Source: CAJQQY01 sp964564545
GTDB lineage: Bacteria; Bacteroidota; Bacteroidia; Chitinophagales; Saprospiraceae
Direction: 5' to 3'
Length of the DNA stretch: 64,000 bases
Assembly: GCA_964564545.1 (NCBI GenBank)
Contig: CAZMBP010000023.1
Location: forward strand, 29,250-93,249
The position numbers were made by a program, and so were the translations under genes. Shown here in pieces: positions 25,779-34,649 of this stretch. The notes under the pieces are model-generated. The model was not told where the DNA came from and searched no databases. It worked only from the letters and a program-made list of their open reading frames with translations. Positions within the stretch are counted from its first letter, which is position 1. Every line of letters starts with the position of its first letter.

Positions 25779-27305
25779 TTATAATTGTTTTCTTAATCTA
25801 GCAACTGGAATATTCAATTGCTCTCGATATTTCGCTACAGTTCTTCGTGCAATATTGTATCCTTTTTCTTGGAGTAAATTTTTCAATTTCTCATCAGAAT
25901 AAGGTTTGCGTTTATGCTCTTCCTCGATAATATCTGTCAAGATCTTTTTCACCTCTAAGGTTGACACCTCTTCTCCTGTACTCGTTTGAAGAGATTCCGA
26001 AAAGAAATCTTTCAATCGTTTTGTTCCAAACTCAGTTTGCACAAACTTACTATTGGCAACTCTCGAAACTGTCGAAATATCCAAACCGGTAATATCTGCA
26101 ATATCCTTCAAAATCATTGGTCGCAATTTCTTCTGATCTCCTGTCAAAAAGAAATCATATTGATATTGCATGATCGAATACATCGTCTTGTACATCGTTT
26201 GTTGACGTTGACGAATTGCATCAATAAACCATTTTGCAGAATCAATTTTTTGCTTGATAAACATCACCGCTTCTTTCTGCTTTTTGTCAGCACGTCTTCC
26301 ATTCCGATTATCCTTATACGAAGTAAGCATCTCTTTGTAATGCTCATTAATTCGAAGGTCAGGAGCATTTCTTGAATTCAATGTCAAATCCAATTCTCCT
26401 TCTCGATTCACAATAATAAAATCAGGTACAATATAATGTACACCTCTTGAACTATTGGTTCGGTAACCACTTGCAGGTTTTGGATTCAATCTTAAAATTT
26501 CATCCACCGCCAACTTCAACTGTTTTTCAGAAATCGTTAAATACCTCTGTAATTTCTGGTAATGTTTTTTCGAAAATTCATTAAAGTAATCTTCAATAAT
26601 TCGAGTCGCTAATCGTAAAGGAGCTTTTTCCTCATAAGTCAAATTCGTCTCGTTTTTTTCTCTGTGATATAATTGCAATAATAAGCATTCTTGTAAATCT
26701 CTTGACCCAATCCCTGGAGGATCAAATTTTTGGATTTTTTTCAAAATGCAAACTATCTCATCTTCGTCTGTACTTATATTTTGAGAAAAAATCATATCAT
26801 CAATGATTGCCTCTGGTTCTCTTCGCAAATATCCATCATCATCAATACTTCCAATAATCTGCTTTGCAATCAAAAACTCTCGATCATCTTTCCACTCAAG
26901 CATTCCTAATTGTTGTTCTAAATATTCGTGAAAAGTATTTTCTACAGGAATCGGAATTGTTTTGTCTTCTTCATCTGCAGAAAAATTATTTGCTTTCAAT
27001 TTGTAGCTCGAAGGATCATCTTCAAAATATTCAGTCAAATAATCATCCAATTCAAATTCTTCATCTCTTTCAATTTCTTCATCGCCTTCTTTTACCTCTT
27101 TATCTTTATCATCATCATCATTCTTCTTAGCCATTTCTAGCTGTTCATCCCTGTCCTCGCCTTCTTCAAGTACAGGGTTTGCTTCTAATTCTTCTTTAAT
27201 TCGTTGCTCCAAAGTTGCCGTCGGAATCTGCAACAATTTCATTAGTTGAATTTGTTGCGGAGATAACTTCTGGAGTAAACGTTGACTTAAATTTTGTCTT
27301 AACAT
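25779..27305 (-). CDS. rpoN: RNA polymerase sigma-54 factor
   Basis: 508 aa, full length for RpoN. Region I is glutamine/leucine-rich (LSQRLLQKLSPQQIQLMKLL). Region II is very acidic (about 46-112, with DDDDKDKEVKEGDEEIERDE). The core-binding domain (about 120-320) has DDDGYLRREPE and DPPGIGSRDLQECLLLQL. The helix-turn-helix is ITGLDISTVSRVANSKFVQT, and the RpoN box ARRTVAKYREQLNIP lies near the C-terminus. It recognises -24/-12 promoters and needs enhancer-binding AAA+ activators, none of which is in this window. It is monocistronic, with its own terminator. Confidence 0.97.
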   Translation of the reverse strand: MLRQNLSQRLLQKLSPQQIQLMKLLQIPTATLEQRIKEELEANPVLEEGEDRDEQLEMAKKNDDDDKDKEVKEGDEEIERDEEFELDDYLTEYFEDDPSSYKLKANNFSADEEDKTIPIPVENTFHEYLEQQLGMLEWKDDREFLIAKQIIGSIDDDGYLRREPEAIIDDMIFSQNISTDEDEIVCILKKIQKFDPPGIGSRDLQECLLLQLYHREKNETNLTYEEKAPLRLATRIIEDYFNEFSKKHYQKLQRYLTISEKQLKLAVDEILRLNPKPASGYRTNSSRGVHYIVPDFIIVNREGELDLTLNSRNAPDLRINEHYKEMLTSYKDNRNGRRADKKQKEAVMFIKQKIDSAKWFIDAIRQRQQTMYKTMYSIMQYQYDFFLTGDQKKLRPMILKDIADITGLDISTVSRVANSKFVQTEFGTKRLKDFFSESLQTSTGEEVSTLEVKKILTDIIEEEHKRKPYSDEKLKNLLQEKGYNIARRTVAKYREQLNIPVARLRKQL

Positions 27306-27728
27306 AGGGATTATAATGTTTTCTCTCGTGAGTAAATATAGTGTTCGATAATAAAAATTTTAATGATAGAATTATTAATTACGGGGTTTGTTTTTTCAAA
27401 ATTGGTTAGTTTCAGCTTACAAAAGTGACAGAGAAAGATTCGCTTTATTTAGATAAATATTTGAACCTGAACTAAATATAACGGAAATCTATTTAATAAG
27501 TTCCAAATTGGCACGACTTTTACCAAAAATCTTGCCAAATTTAAATATTATTTTTTATTTTATTAATAAAATTTATATTTGTTTTCAAAAATCTAGTATT
27601 TCCCTATCCTTTTTTTCACCAATCTTCTTTGCCGTTTTCTCAAATAGTTTTACCAAATTTGCAATGATCACTTTACCGAAATTCAAATTCTGTGACAATA
27701 ATCCTTTTTTAAATTATAAAAATTAACC
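27306..27728. other. Divergent intergenic region rpoN / aminopeptidase P
   Basis: 423 bp, strongly AT-rich, with no convincing gene, repeat or RNA. A -7-like TATATTTG (27574-27581) on the plus strand could serve the aminopeptidase gene with a leader of about 140 nt. A near match TATATTTA lies on the minus strand about 35 nt before the rpoN start. Neither has a clear TTTG -33 partner. Confidence 0.5.
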
Positions 27729-29504
27729 ATGTCTATAAACAATAATATTTCTGCGCTCCGTCAACAAATGAATAAATATCAATTCGATGCTTACATTATT
27801 CCTGGTAGCGATCCTCACCAAAGTGAATATGCTGCTGATCATTGGAAAGCTCGAAAATGGATTTCTGGATTTACTGGTTCAGCTGGAAATGTAGTGATCA
27901 CCAACGATCACGCAGGACTGTGGACAGACTCTCGTTATTTTATTCAAGCTGCAAAAGAATTGAAGGGAACGAAAATGAAACTGCATAAACTTAAAGTGGC
28001 GCACACTTCTGAGTACATTGCTTGGATTTTGGAAAATGTCAAAAGTGGTGGCAAAGTTGGTTGCGACGGAATGCTTTTTTCCGTAGGTCAAATCCAACGA
28101 ATGGAAAAAGTATTTAAAGAAAATAATATCAAGCTTGACTATTCGAAGGATTTATTGACAGAAGCTTGGGAAAATCGCCCTGCTCTTCCAACCAATGAAA
28201 TATTTGAACATAAAGTAAAATACGCTGGAAAAAGTCGTTCGAAAAAACTCGAAACGATTCGAGCTGAAATGAAATCTCAAGGTGCTGATTATCATTTCGT
28301 TTCGACGTTGGATGACATTGCTTGGATTTTTAATATTCGTTCATCAGATGTGGAATGTAATCCTGTAAGTATCGCTTACGCAGTTATTGGTTTGAGAAAT
28401 GCCTACCTTTTTATTGACAAAAAGAAAGTGCCGATGCGTTTACGAAAACAATTTCAACGTGATGGTATCATTCTAAAAAAGTATGATGGTGTTTTTGATT
28501 ATTTAAAAAACCTGAATAAATCAAAAAGTATTCTAGTTGATCCTTCGACTACTAATATGAAATTGTACAATGCTATTCCTGAAAAACAAGTGATTCACGG
28601 CAAGACCATTTCCACACATTTAAAAGCATTAAAAAATAAGACAGAGGTCAAGCACATTAAAAATGCAATGATTAAAGATGGTGTTGCATTGACTCGTTTG
28701 TTTATGTGGCTGGAAGATATTTTGAAAAAAGGAACAGTTACTGAAGTTGAAGTCGCTAAAAAACTAAGTGGTTTTCGAGCGGAGCAAGGTGAGTATCATG
28801 GCGAAAGTTTTGATGCGATTGTCGGTTACAAAAGCAATGGTGCGATTGTTCATTATCGACCAGAGGAAGGCAGTTGTGCAACGATCAAAAATGAAGGAAT
28901 TCTGTTGTTAGATTCTGGTGGACAATATGAAGATGGAACGACAGACATCACTCGAACAGTTGCTTTGGGGAAACCAACCGCAGAGCAAAAAAGAAATTTC
29001 ACTTCTGTTCTAAAAGGTCATATTGGTTTGGCGGAATTAAAATTTCCAAAAGGAACTCGTGGTAATCAAGTTGAAATTTTAGCAAGACAACACTTATGGC
29101 AAGATGGTTTGAATTATGGCCATGGAACTGGTCATGGTGTTGGATTCTTTCTAAATGTACATGAAGGGCCACAGTCGATAGGTTCTGGATTAACTGCCAA
29201 AGCGGCAACGGTTCTCGAAGCAGGAATGTTAACGTCAAATGAACCTGGTTTTTATAAAACTGGAGAATATGGAATTCGAATCGAGAATTTGATTCTAGCG
29301 GTAGAAGCAGAGAAGACTGCATATGGTCAATTTTTGAAATTTGAGTCGGTTACACTATTTCCGATTGATAAAAATTTGATTGATTATCCGATGTTGACGA
29401 AACGGGAGGTGAAGTGGTTGGAGAATTATCACAAGGAAGTTTATGAAACGTTGAGTCCGTTTTTGAATCGGAAGGAGAAGGCTTGGATGAAGGGGAAGTG
29501 TTAA
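27729..29504 (+). CDS. Xaa-Pro aminopeptidase (M24B, aminopeptidase P family)
   Basis: 591 aa, the long three-domain form with two creatinase-like N-terminal domains (about 5-310) and a C-terminal pita-bread catalytic domain (about 320-540). All five metal ligands are visible: Asp in LLLDSGGQYEDG, Asp in TTDITRT, His in GHGTGHGVGFF, Glu in LTSNEPGFY and Glu in GIRIENL. It removes N-terminal residues preceding proline from peptides, using two divalent metals, probably in the cytoplasm because no signal peptide is present. It is a single gene closed by the perfect terminator at 29626-29665. Confidence 0.94.
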   Translation: MSINNNISALRQQMNKYQFDAYIIPGSDPHQSEYAADHWKARKWISGFTGSAGNVVITNDHAGLWTDSRYFIQAAKELKGTKMKLHKLKVAHTSEYIAWILENVKSGGKVGCDGMLFSVGQIQRMEKVFKENNIKLDYSKDLLTEAWENRPALPTNEIFEHKVKYAGKSRSKKLETIRAEMKSQGADYHFVSTLDDIAWIFNIRSSDVECNPVSIAYAVIGLRNAYLFIDKKKVPMRLRKQFQRDGIILKKYDGVFDYLKNLNKSKSILVDPSTTNMKLYNAIPEKQVIHGKTISTHLKALKNKTEVKHIKNAMIKDGVALTRLFMWLEDILKKGTVTEVEVAKKLSGFRAEQGEYHGESFDAIVGYKSNGAIVHYRPEEGSCATIKNEGILLLDSGGQYEDGTTDITRTVALGKPTAEQKRNFTSVLKGHIGLAELKFPKGTRGNQVEILARQHLWQDGLNYGHGTGHGVGFFLNVHEGPQSIGSGLTAKAATVLEAGMLTSNEPGFYKTGEYGIRIENLILAVEAEKTAYGQFLKFESVTLFPIDKNLIDYPMLTKREVKWLENYHKEVYETLSPFLNRKEKAWMKGKC

Positions 29505-29625
29505 GTTGATATTTTATATCAAAAGAATATTTTTTAAAATGTAAATAAACATAATTTTCTATCAATTCATTTTTGAAAGAAAATAAATCCCCATCGAGCG
29601 TTCATTCTGTTTTCATTGGCAAAAG

Positions 29626-29665
29626 AAGGTACAGTATAAAAATCAAATTTTTTATACTGTACCTT
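29626..29665 (+). terminator. Intrinsic terminator of the aminopeptidase P gene
   Basis: Perfect 17-bp stem AAGGTACAGTATAAAAA with its complement, 6-nt loop, followed by a T-run. The T-run continues into a TTTTTTCAATGAAAAAA hairpin (29667-29683). The 319-bp stretch 29505-29823 holds nothing else recognised. Confidence 0.9.
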
Positions 29666-29823
29666 TTTTTTTCAATGAAAAAAAAACACCACCTCACAAA
29701 GAATCTCTCACCTACCCCTCTAAAACTGACAAAAATCACAACCAACATTAACCTTTGTCATAATAATTAGGTCTTGAAGTATTTAAATTATAAACAACAA
29801 AAGAAAAACTTCAAACCTTTATC

Positions 29824-30732
29824 ATGAAACATCTAAAGATCCTTATAATAACCAGTTTAATTTTCTCCCCATTCACTTTACTTTTCAGTCAAGAATACAT
29901 CAATCTTGCTCGCCTGAGTTATAATATCAGTAACGACAATGCTTTCGACTTAGAAGAAGGAGAAACAAGTTTAAAAGAATTATCTTTTGATCTAAATATT
30001 CCCATCCCTCTCTCAGAAAAAAAAGCACTTCTGACAGGATTATTATATGAAAACATTCAGCTTAAATTATATAATAATGATAAATACACCACACTCCATA
30101 CTGTCAATCTAAAAGCTGGAGTTAATCAAAAATTCAATAAAAATTGGGATGTTACCTATATGCTTCTCCCCAAATTTTCATCAGATTTAATCAAGTGGAA
30201 AAAAGACGATTTCCAGATAGGTGCCCTTGCCTTATTTAAAAAACACCTAAGAAAAAACTTCAATTATAAATTTGGTGTATTTTATAATTCTGATAGATTT
30301 GGCCCATTTTTAACTCCACTTATTGGCTTGTATTATCACAAAGGAAAATGGGAAACAAACATTACTCTTCCCGCTAGTGCAGATGGAAACTATAGCATTT
30401 CAAAAAATGGAAAAATAGGACTTAGGTTTGATGGAGCCATTCGAAGCTTTAATCTTAATTCCTCTTTTGAAGGAAAAGATCAATACGTTCGTAGAAGCAA
30501 TAACGAACTAAGTGGATATCTTCAATGGAATATGAAAGGAGTTAATTTCCAATTTCAAGTAGGTACAACAATCGGAAGAAGTTATCGAACCTATGAGGAA
30601 AATGATCAAGTCGACTTAACTGTTTCCTTTTTAAAATTTGGAAGTTTCGACCAACAATTGAATGAAGACTTTTCTGATGGAATATTTTTTAAAACAACCA
30701 TCCTTTATCAATTGAACCTTGCATCAAAATGA
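29824..30732 (+). CDS. Predicted outer-membrane beta-barrel protein (DUF6268-like)
   Basis: 302 aa. The signal peptide (MKHLKILIITSLIFSPFTLLFSQ) is followed by alternating hydrophobic/polar strands ending in aromatic residues (LSFDLNIPIPLS, WDVTYMLLPKFSSDL, FNYKFGVFYNSDRFG, LTPLIGLYYHKGKWETNITLP, GIFFKTTILYQLNL), the pattern of a small beta-barrel. Glycine/aspartate turns are frequent. I associate this pattern with DUF6268 outer-membrane proteins, with only moderate certainty. No ligand or enzymatic motif is visible. It is flanked by the terminator upstream and the convergent universal stress gene downstream, so probably monocistronic. Confidence 0.65.
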   Translation: MKHLKILIITSLIFSPFTLLFSQEYINLARLSYNISNDNAFDLEEGETSLKELSFDLNIPIPLSEKKALLTGLLYENIQLKLYNNDKYTTLHTVNLKAGVNQKFNKNWDVTYMLLPKFSSDLIKWKKDDFQIGALALFKKHLRKNFNYKFGVFYNSDRFGPFLTPLIGLYYHKGKWETNITLPASADGNYSISKNGKIGLRFDGAIRSFNLNSSFEGKDQYVRRSNNELSGYLQWNMKGVNFQFQVGTTIGRSYRTYEENDQVDLTVSFLKFGSFDQQLNEDFSDGIFFKTTILYQLNLASK

Positions 30733-30790
30733 AAACCAATTACCTAATTCTTATTTGCATCCAATAAAATGCTTAAAAAACCATCATTAT

Positions 30791-31642
30791 TCACTTACCC
30801 TCTTTTAGTACCATTAAAGGAATTTTAGTATGCTTTGACATTTTTTGAGTGTAACTTTTATGAAAAATGGATTCAAAAAAAGAACGCTTAAGTTTATACA
30901 TGACCAGCATATTGATATTTTCATTTTCAATAAAGTCATTCATATCCTTCACCTTATCCTCTACTGGTAAGCTATGAAATTCTATACTTAGTTTCGGGGC
31001 AGTCTCTGCAAAGTAAGTCTCTAATTCTTTTATTTTATCTTCATTATAAACCTGCTTTTCATTGAAATGAACACATTTGACTTCTGGTTGAAATGATTCA
31101 AATAGTTTTACTGCTTTCCATATTTCAAATGGATCAGCCTCCGAAAAATCGGTTGCATATCCTAACTGCATTTTCTTTTCAAATTTAGCATCTTCAGGTA
31201 TTACAATTACAGGGCAAGGAGCTTTTTTTAATACATTGGAAGTCACACTACCTATATATTTATCCAAAGTACTATTCTCACCTTGCGTTCCCATGACAAT
31301 AAAATCAACTTCGTTTCTTGTCGCAACGTCACAAATTGTCGCTACAACCTTGCCTATCTCAATATTAATTTGAGTGGTCGGAATTTCATCAAGAGATGCA
31401 CGAACATTTTCGGTTACCTTTTCCATAAATTTAATCATGTGATTCTTTGATTTCACTTTTTGCTCTTCAATTGCATCTAATGCATAAGCAGTATTTTCCA
31501 TATCACTCCCATCAAAATAGAGTACGTTTACTAGTCGTAAATTTGCTTTAATTTTATCTGCCAATTGTAAAGCAAACTCTAATGCATTTTTTGAACAATC
31601 TGAGAAATCTATTGGTACTAAAATATTGATTGGTTTTTCCAT
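30791..31642 (-). CDS. Universal stress protein (tandem UspA domains)
   Basis: 283 aa. The N-terminal UspA domain (about 5-150) has the ATP-binding loop motif MGTQGENSTLDKYIGSVTS followed by APCPVIVIP. The C-terminal UspA-like half (about 155-283) lacks a clear G-x2-G-x9-G motif and looks degenerate (LVMYKLKRSFFESIFHKS). Proteins of this kind are cytoplasmic nucleotide-binding stress proteins. It is third in a row of three related genes on the minus strand, 102 bp after the second, and probably arose by duplication. The trigger is unknown. Confidence 0.9.
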   Translation of the reverse strand: MEKPINILVPIDFSDCSKNALEFALQLADKIKANLRLVNVLYFDGSDMENTAYALDAIEEQKVKSKNHMIKFMEKVTENVRASLDEIPTTQINIEIGKVVATICDVATRNEVDFIVMGTQGENSTLDKYIGSVTSNVLKKAPCPVIVIPEDAKFEKKMQLGYATDFSEADPFEIWKAVKLFESFQPEVKCVHFNEKQVYNEDKIKELETYFAETAPKLSIEFHSLPVEDKVKDMNDFIENENINMLVMYKLKRSFFESIFHKSYTQKMSKHTKIPLMVLKEGK

Positions 31643-31744
31643 TTTATTTTTTTTTATAATTAATAAAAATTGTTCTAAGTGAATTTATATTGAAGACCGT
31701 ATAAGTTAAACGAATAAAGTCTAATTAATACTTTTATTTTCATT

Positions 31745-32539
31745 CTATTCGTGAAAAACGAATAATGGAACCTTGGTGTGAAAAGCCATTTCTTTACTTA
31801 CACTTATGTGAAATAGGCGTTCCCAAAGTTGTCGCTTTTGCATATATAAACTGAGTATATCAGATTTATTTTTTAAAATGAAATCATTAAGTCCCTCAGG
31901 GATAGAAGGATTAATAACAATATCATACACCTTTCCGAAGAAGACAGTCTTTGGTTGATTTGGTTGATATTTCTTAGCTTTTCTAACAATGTTATCAACT
32001 GTTACAAATTCCAACTTAGCAGAAAGTGCTTTAGCAAATGCAGAGACGTGCTGGATAGGGAAGTCCTTAGAAGTAGGTAAGGAAGTAGCAAGAGTAATTT
32101 TATTGATGCCTTTATAGGTAGCCTTTTCTGGAATCGCTAAAACAGGACAAGGGGATTTCATCATCAAATTGGTAGTCACCGATCCCATCCATTTATCTAA
32201 TCGTTGATGTTCTCCCTTCATTCCCATGACAATTAAATCATAATCATCTTCTGCCTCATCTGCAATTTCAGCAGCAACGAAAGTTCCAAAAACGACATAT
32301 TGTTCATCGAATAGATTTTCAGGAATTGTTTTTATCAATTCATTAATTTTAGATTGAATCTCATTTGACTTAGTTTCTAAAAATGCTTTTCTCTTCACCC
32401 CTAAACTTGGGATAAAAAAATTACTATAAACATGCAATATGTTAATCTTAGCACCTAAATCTTTTGCTAGCGCCACAGCATATAAAAAAGCATTGTTGGC
32501 GGGAATTGAGAAGTCAGTAGGAAATAATATTTTTCTCAT
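31745..32539 (-). CDS. Universal stress protein (tandem UspA domains)
   Basis: About 264 aa from MRKILFPTDFSIPANNAFLY; three residues upstream (MYF) are possible but less typical. The first domain has strand LFPTDFS, LIVMGMKGEHQ, LDKWMGSVTTNLMMK and CPVLAIP. The second, degenerate domain ends with KSDILSLYMQKRQLWERLF and FHTKVPLFVFHE. All three neighbours share the ending H/Y-x-K/R-x-P-L-x-V. It is the middle gene of the USP cluster, 54 bp downstream of the first gene. Confidence 0.9.
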   Translation of the reverse strand: MRKILFPTDFSIPANNAFLYAVALAKDLGAKINILHVYSNFFIPSLGVKRKAFLETKSNEIQSKINELIKTIPENLFDEQYVVFGTFVAAEIADEAEDDYDLIVMGMKGEHQRLDKWMGSVTTNLMMKSPCPVLAIPEKATYKGINKITLATSLPTSKDFPIQHVSAFAKALSAKLEFVTVDNIVRKAKKYQPNQPKTVFFGKVYDIVINPSIPEGLNDFILKNKSDILSLYMQKRQLWERLFHISVSKEMAFHTKVPLFVFHE

Positions 32540-32593
32540 AAAGTACATTTTTACAATGTGACAGATTCAGGTAATCACCCCATAGTATTTAAC

Positions 32594-33400
32594 TTATTCG
32601 GGCAATACTAATAATGGCACTCGACTATTATACACTTGATTTTTAGAAATACTTTTTTTAAAAATACTTTCAAGGAATCCTTTTTTCCTCCTTACCACAC
32701 ATAATAAGTCACAATCTTCTTCTTCAACAAATTTGTTAATGGATTCATTGATATTTTTGGATAGAGGAATTTCCCTATAAGTTGTTTCTACACCAGCAAG
32801 TTCAATAGTATCTTCTCTTTGAGTATCCTTTTTAGAGTCTTTTTTGATATTAAGTAAAGTTACTTTCGCTCCAAATTTTTCTACCATTTTTTGTAATGGT
32901 GAAAGTACATCTGGTGAAACATCTTTGTTATCTATCGCTAAAACAATGTTCCGTAAGGACTGGAAGGAAGATTTTGGAGGAACGACCAAAAGAGGAATTT
33001 TCGATTTTTCCAAAGCAATAGCAGCAACACTTCCGTAAATCATTTTGTTGATCCCCGAAGCACCTTTACTACCTATTACTATAAGCTCTATCCCATCCTT
33101 TTTTACTGTCCTTCCAAAAAGAGAAAAGATGTTGCCTTGATAGACTTTTGAGTGAAGTTTAAGATCTTTTTGAGTGATTATTTCTTTAAATTTTTTCACA
33201 GTTTTTTCCATATTTCGATTAACCTTCTTTTTAAAAGGTTGCTCTTCATCTGAAAAATTCAAATCATAATCAGATTTTTTCATTGTATAAACATGGTACA
33301 AAAAAAGTTTACTCTTAAAAGCATCTGCTATTTCAATTGCAAATTTTGTGGCATTATCTGCAACTGGAGAGAAATCAGTAGGAATAAGAATTTTTTTCAT
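32594..33400 (-). CDS. Universal stress protein (tandem UspA domains)
   Basis: About 268 aa from the ATG at 33400 (MKKILIPTDFSPVADNATKF). The upstream extension to 33463 would add an implausible Phe/Lys-rich stretch. Domain 1 has the ATP-binding pattern IGSKGASGINKMIYGSVAA with IPLLVVP. Domain 2 is degenerate (DCDLLCVVRRKKGFLESIFK, SRVPLLVLPE). It is promoter-proximal in the three-gene cluster. The divergent beta-lactamase gene starts about 310 bp away. Confidence 0.9.
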   Translation of the reverse strand: MKKILIPTDFSPVADNATKFAIEIADAFKSKLFLYHVYTMKKSDYDLNFSDEEQPFKKKVNRNMEKTVKKFKEIITQKDLKLHSKVYQGNIFSLFGRTVKKDGIELIVIGSKGASGINKMIYGSVAAIALEKSKIPLLVVPPKSSFQSLRNIVLAIDNKDVSPDVLSPLQKMVEKFGAKVTLLNIKKDSKKDTQREDTIELAGVETTYREIPLSKNINESINKFVEEEDCDLLCVVRRKKGFLESIFKKSISKNQVYNSRVPLLVLPE

Positions 33401-33568
33401 TTTTATTTCTTTGTTTTTACAAAAAAATAAAAAATAGGGAAAAAAAATTCTGATAAAAATCAACTCCTACATTGACGATAATCACCAATTTGAATTTTGA
33501 AAAAAATAAAAAAGCAATTATTGAGAGACTGTTTTGATTAATGGGGCTAGCGATATTTAGGGTTGATT

Positions 33569-33594
33569 CGATTTTTTTTCAATGAAAAAAGATC
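33569..33594. repeat. T-run/A-run hairpin (TTTTTTC-AATG-AAAAAA core)
   Basis: The core TTTTTTTTCAATGAAAAAA is extended by GA/TC pairs (GATT..GATC with one G-U). The same core with different but complementary outer stems occurs at 12819-12847 and 37395-37425. It lies in the divergent region 33401-33710 between the USP cluster and the beta-lactamase gene. Apart from the -7 element below, that region contains nothing else recognised. Confidence 0.55.
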
Positions 33595-33672
33595 AGATCA
33601 CACCACAGAAACAAATAATAACTGAACATCTACGAATAATAAACACCTCTCCCCTTTCCCTCCTCTTTCATT

Positions 33673-33680
33673 TATATTTG
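33673..33680 (+). promoter_or_regulatory. Bacteroidota -7 element of the class D beta-lactamase gene
   Basis: TATATTTG fits TAnnTTTG. The implied start of transcription near 33687 lies 24 nt before the ATG at 33711, supporting that start codon over the in-frame ATG at 33582. No clear TTTG -33 element was found. Confidence 0.6.
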
Positions 33681-33710
33681 TGCATCGTTAATTCAAAAAC
33701 TCCGTACAAA

Positions 33711-34562
33711 ATGAAACCAATTCATCTACTATTTTTCCTTTTAATTTTAAATTCATGTGGCGAGCAAAAAGATGCTCCGCAAACTCCAACTGAAAAAATA
33801 CCAACAGTCGAAGCTCCAAAACAAATAGCCAACAAAGGCTTCCAACAAATCCTAGATGCTGCAGAAGTCAATGGAGTTATTTTAATTTTTGACGAAAAAA
33901 ATAACACCTATCATTCCAATGATTTCGAGCGAGCGAATAAAGGATTTTTACCCGCATCAACATTTAAAATCCCAAATTCAATTATCGCTTTGGAAACAGG
34001 TGTCGTCGAAGATGAAAATACTTTGTTCAAATGGGATGGGAAAAAACGGCAATTAAAAATTTGGGAACAAGATTTAACTTTTAAGCAAGCTCTTCAAAAA
34101 TCATGTGTCCCATGCTATCAAGATATTGCTCGACGAGTCGGTGTGGATCGAATGAATAAATATTTAGGAAAATTAGATTATAAAAATATGGTCGTGGATT
34201 CTTCAACGCTTGATTTATTTTGGCTAGAAGGCGATTCAAGAATTACCGCAATGGAACAGGTTGATTTTCTTTTACGATTTTATCATTCCAAATTACCCAT
34301 TTCTAAAAGGACCGAAAAAATCGTAAAAGACATGATTTTTTATGATGAACAACCAACTTACAATTTAAGCGGAAAAACAGGTTGGTCCATCCGAAATGGC
34401 AATAATCTAGGGTGGTTTGTCGGTTATATTGAAAAAGGAGAGGAACGCTATTTTATCGCAACGAATGTTGATCCAAAAGAGAGTTTTGACATGAAAAAAT
34501 TCGCAAAAATCAGGTTACAAGTGTTAATGGAAGCAACTAAATTGTTAGGAATTACGACTTAG
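33711..34562 (+). CDS. Class D (OXA-type) beta-lactamase, predicted lipoprotein
   Basis: 283 aa from 33711. The signal peptide has lipobox LILNSC (Cys16), so it is probably membrane-anchored. Class D catalytic elements are all present: Ser83 and Lys86 in PASTFKIPNS, Ser131 in SCVP (the S-x-V motif), W171LEG and K222TGWS (KTG motif). The FKIPNSIIALETGVV stretch is characteristic of OXA enzymes. It hydrolyses beta-lactams via a serine acyl-enzyme with a carboxylated lysine; the spectrum is not predictable. PBP1A lies 88 bp downstream on the same strand but has its own -7 element. GC content resembles the neighbours, so it looks resident rather than recently acquired. Confidence 0.9.
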   Translation: MKPIHLLFFLLILNSCGEQKDAPQTPTEKIPTVEAPKQIANKGFQQILDAAEVNGVILIFDEKNNTYHSNDFERANKGFLPASTFKIPNSIIALETGVVEDENTLFKWDGKKRQLKIWEQDLTFKQALQKSCVPCYQDIARRVGVDRMNKYLGKLDYKNMVVDSSTLDLFWLEGDSRITAMEQVDFLLRFYHSKLPISKRTEKIVKDMIFYDEQPTYNLSGKTGWSIRNGNNLGWFVGYIEKGEERYFIATNVDPKESFDMKKFAKIRLQVLMEATKLLGITT

Positions 34563-34612
34563 TTAAATAGATGCTTTTTTTAATAAAAACTAAATTTTAG
34601 ATAACCTCTTAC

Positions 34613-34620
34613 TATATTTG
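34613..34620 (+). promoter_or_regulatory. Bacteroidota -7 element of the PBP1A gene
   Basis: TATATTTG, with the ATG at 34650, implies a leader of roughly 23 nt. A TTTT rather than TTTG lies at a slightly short distance upstream, so only the -7 part is convincing. Confidence 0.6.
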
Positions 34621-34649
34621 TACGTTTTCTAAAAAAATAAATTTCCACT

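Noticed and set aside
26864..27140. Plus-strand open frames rich in Ile, Phe and His
   Set aside because: Antisense to the acidic region II of rpoN, explained by its GAT/GAA codons.
31745..33400. Lateral acquisition of the three universal stress genes
   Set aside because: Composition matches the surroundings and the genes look like tandem duplicates; no mobile-element boundary seen.
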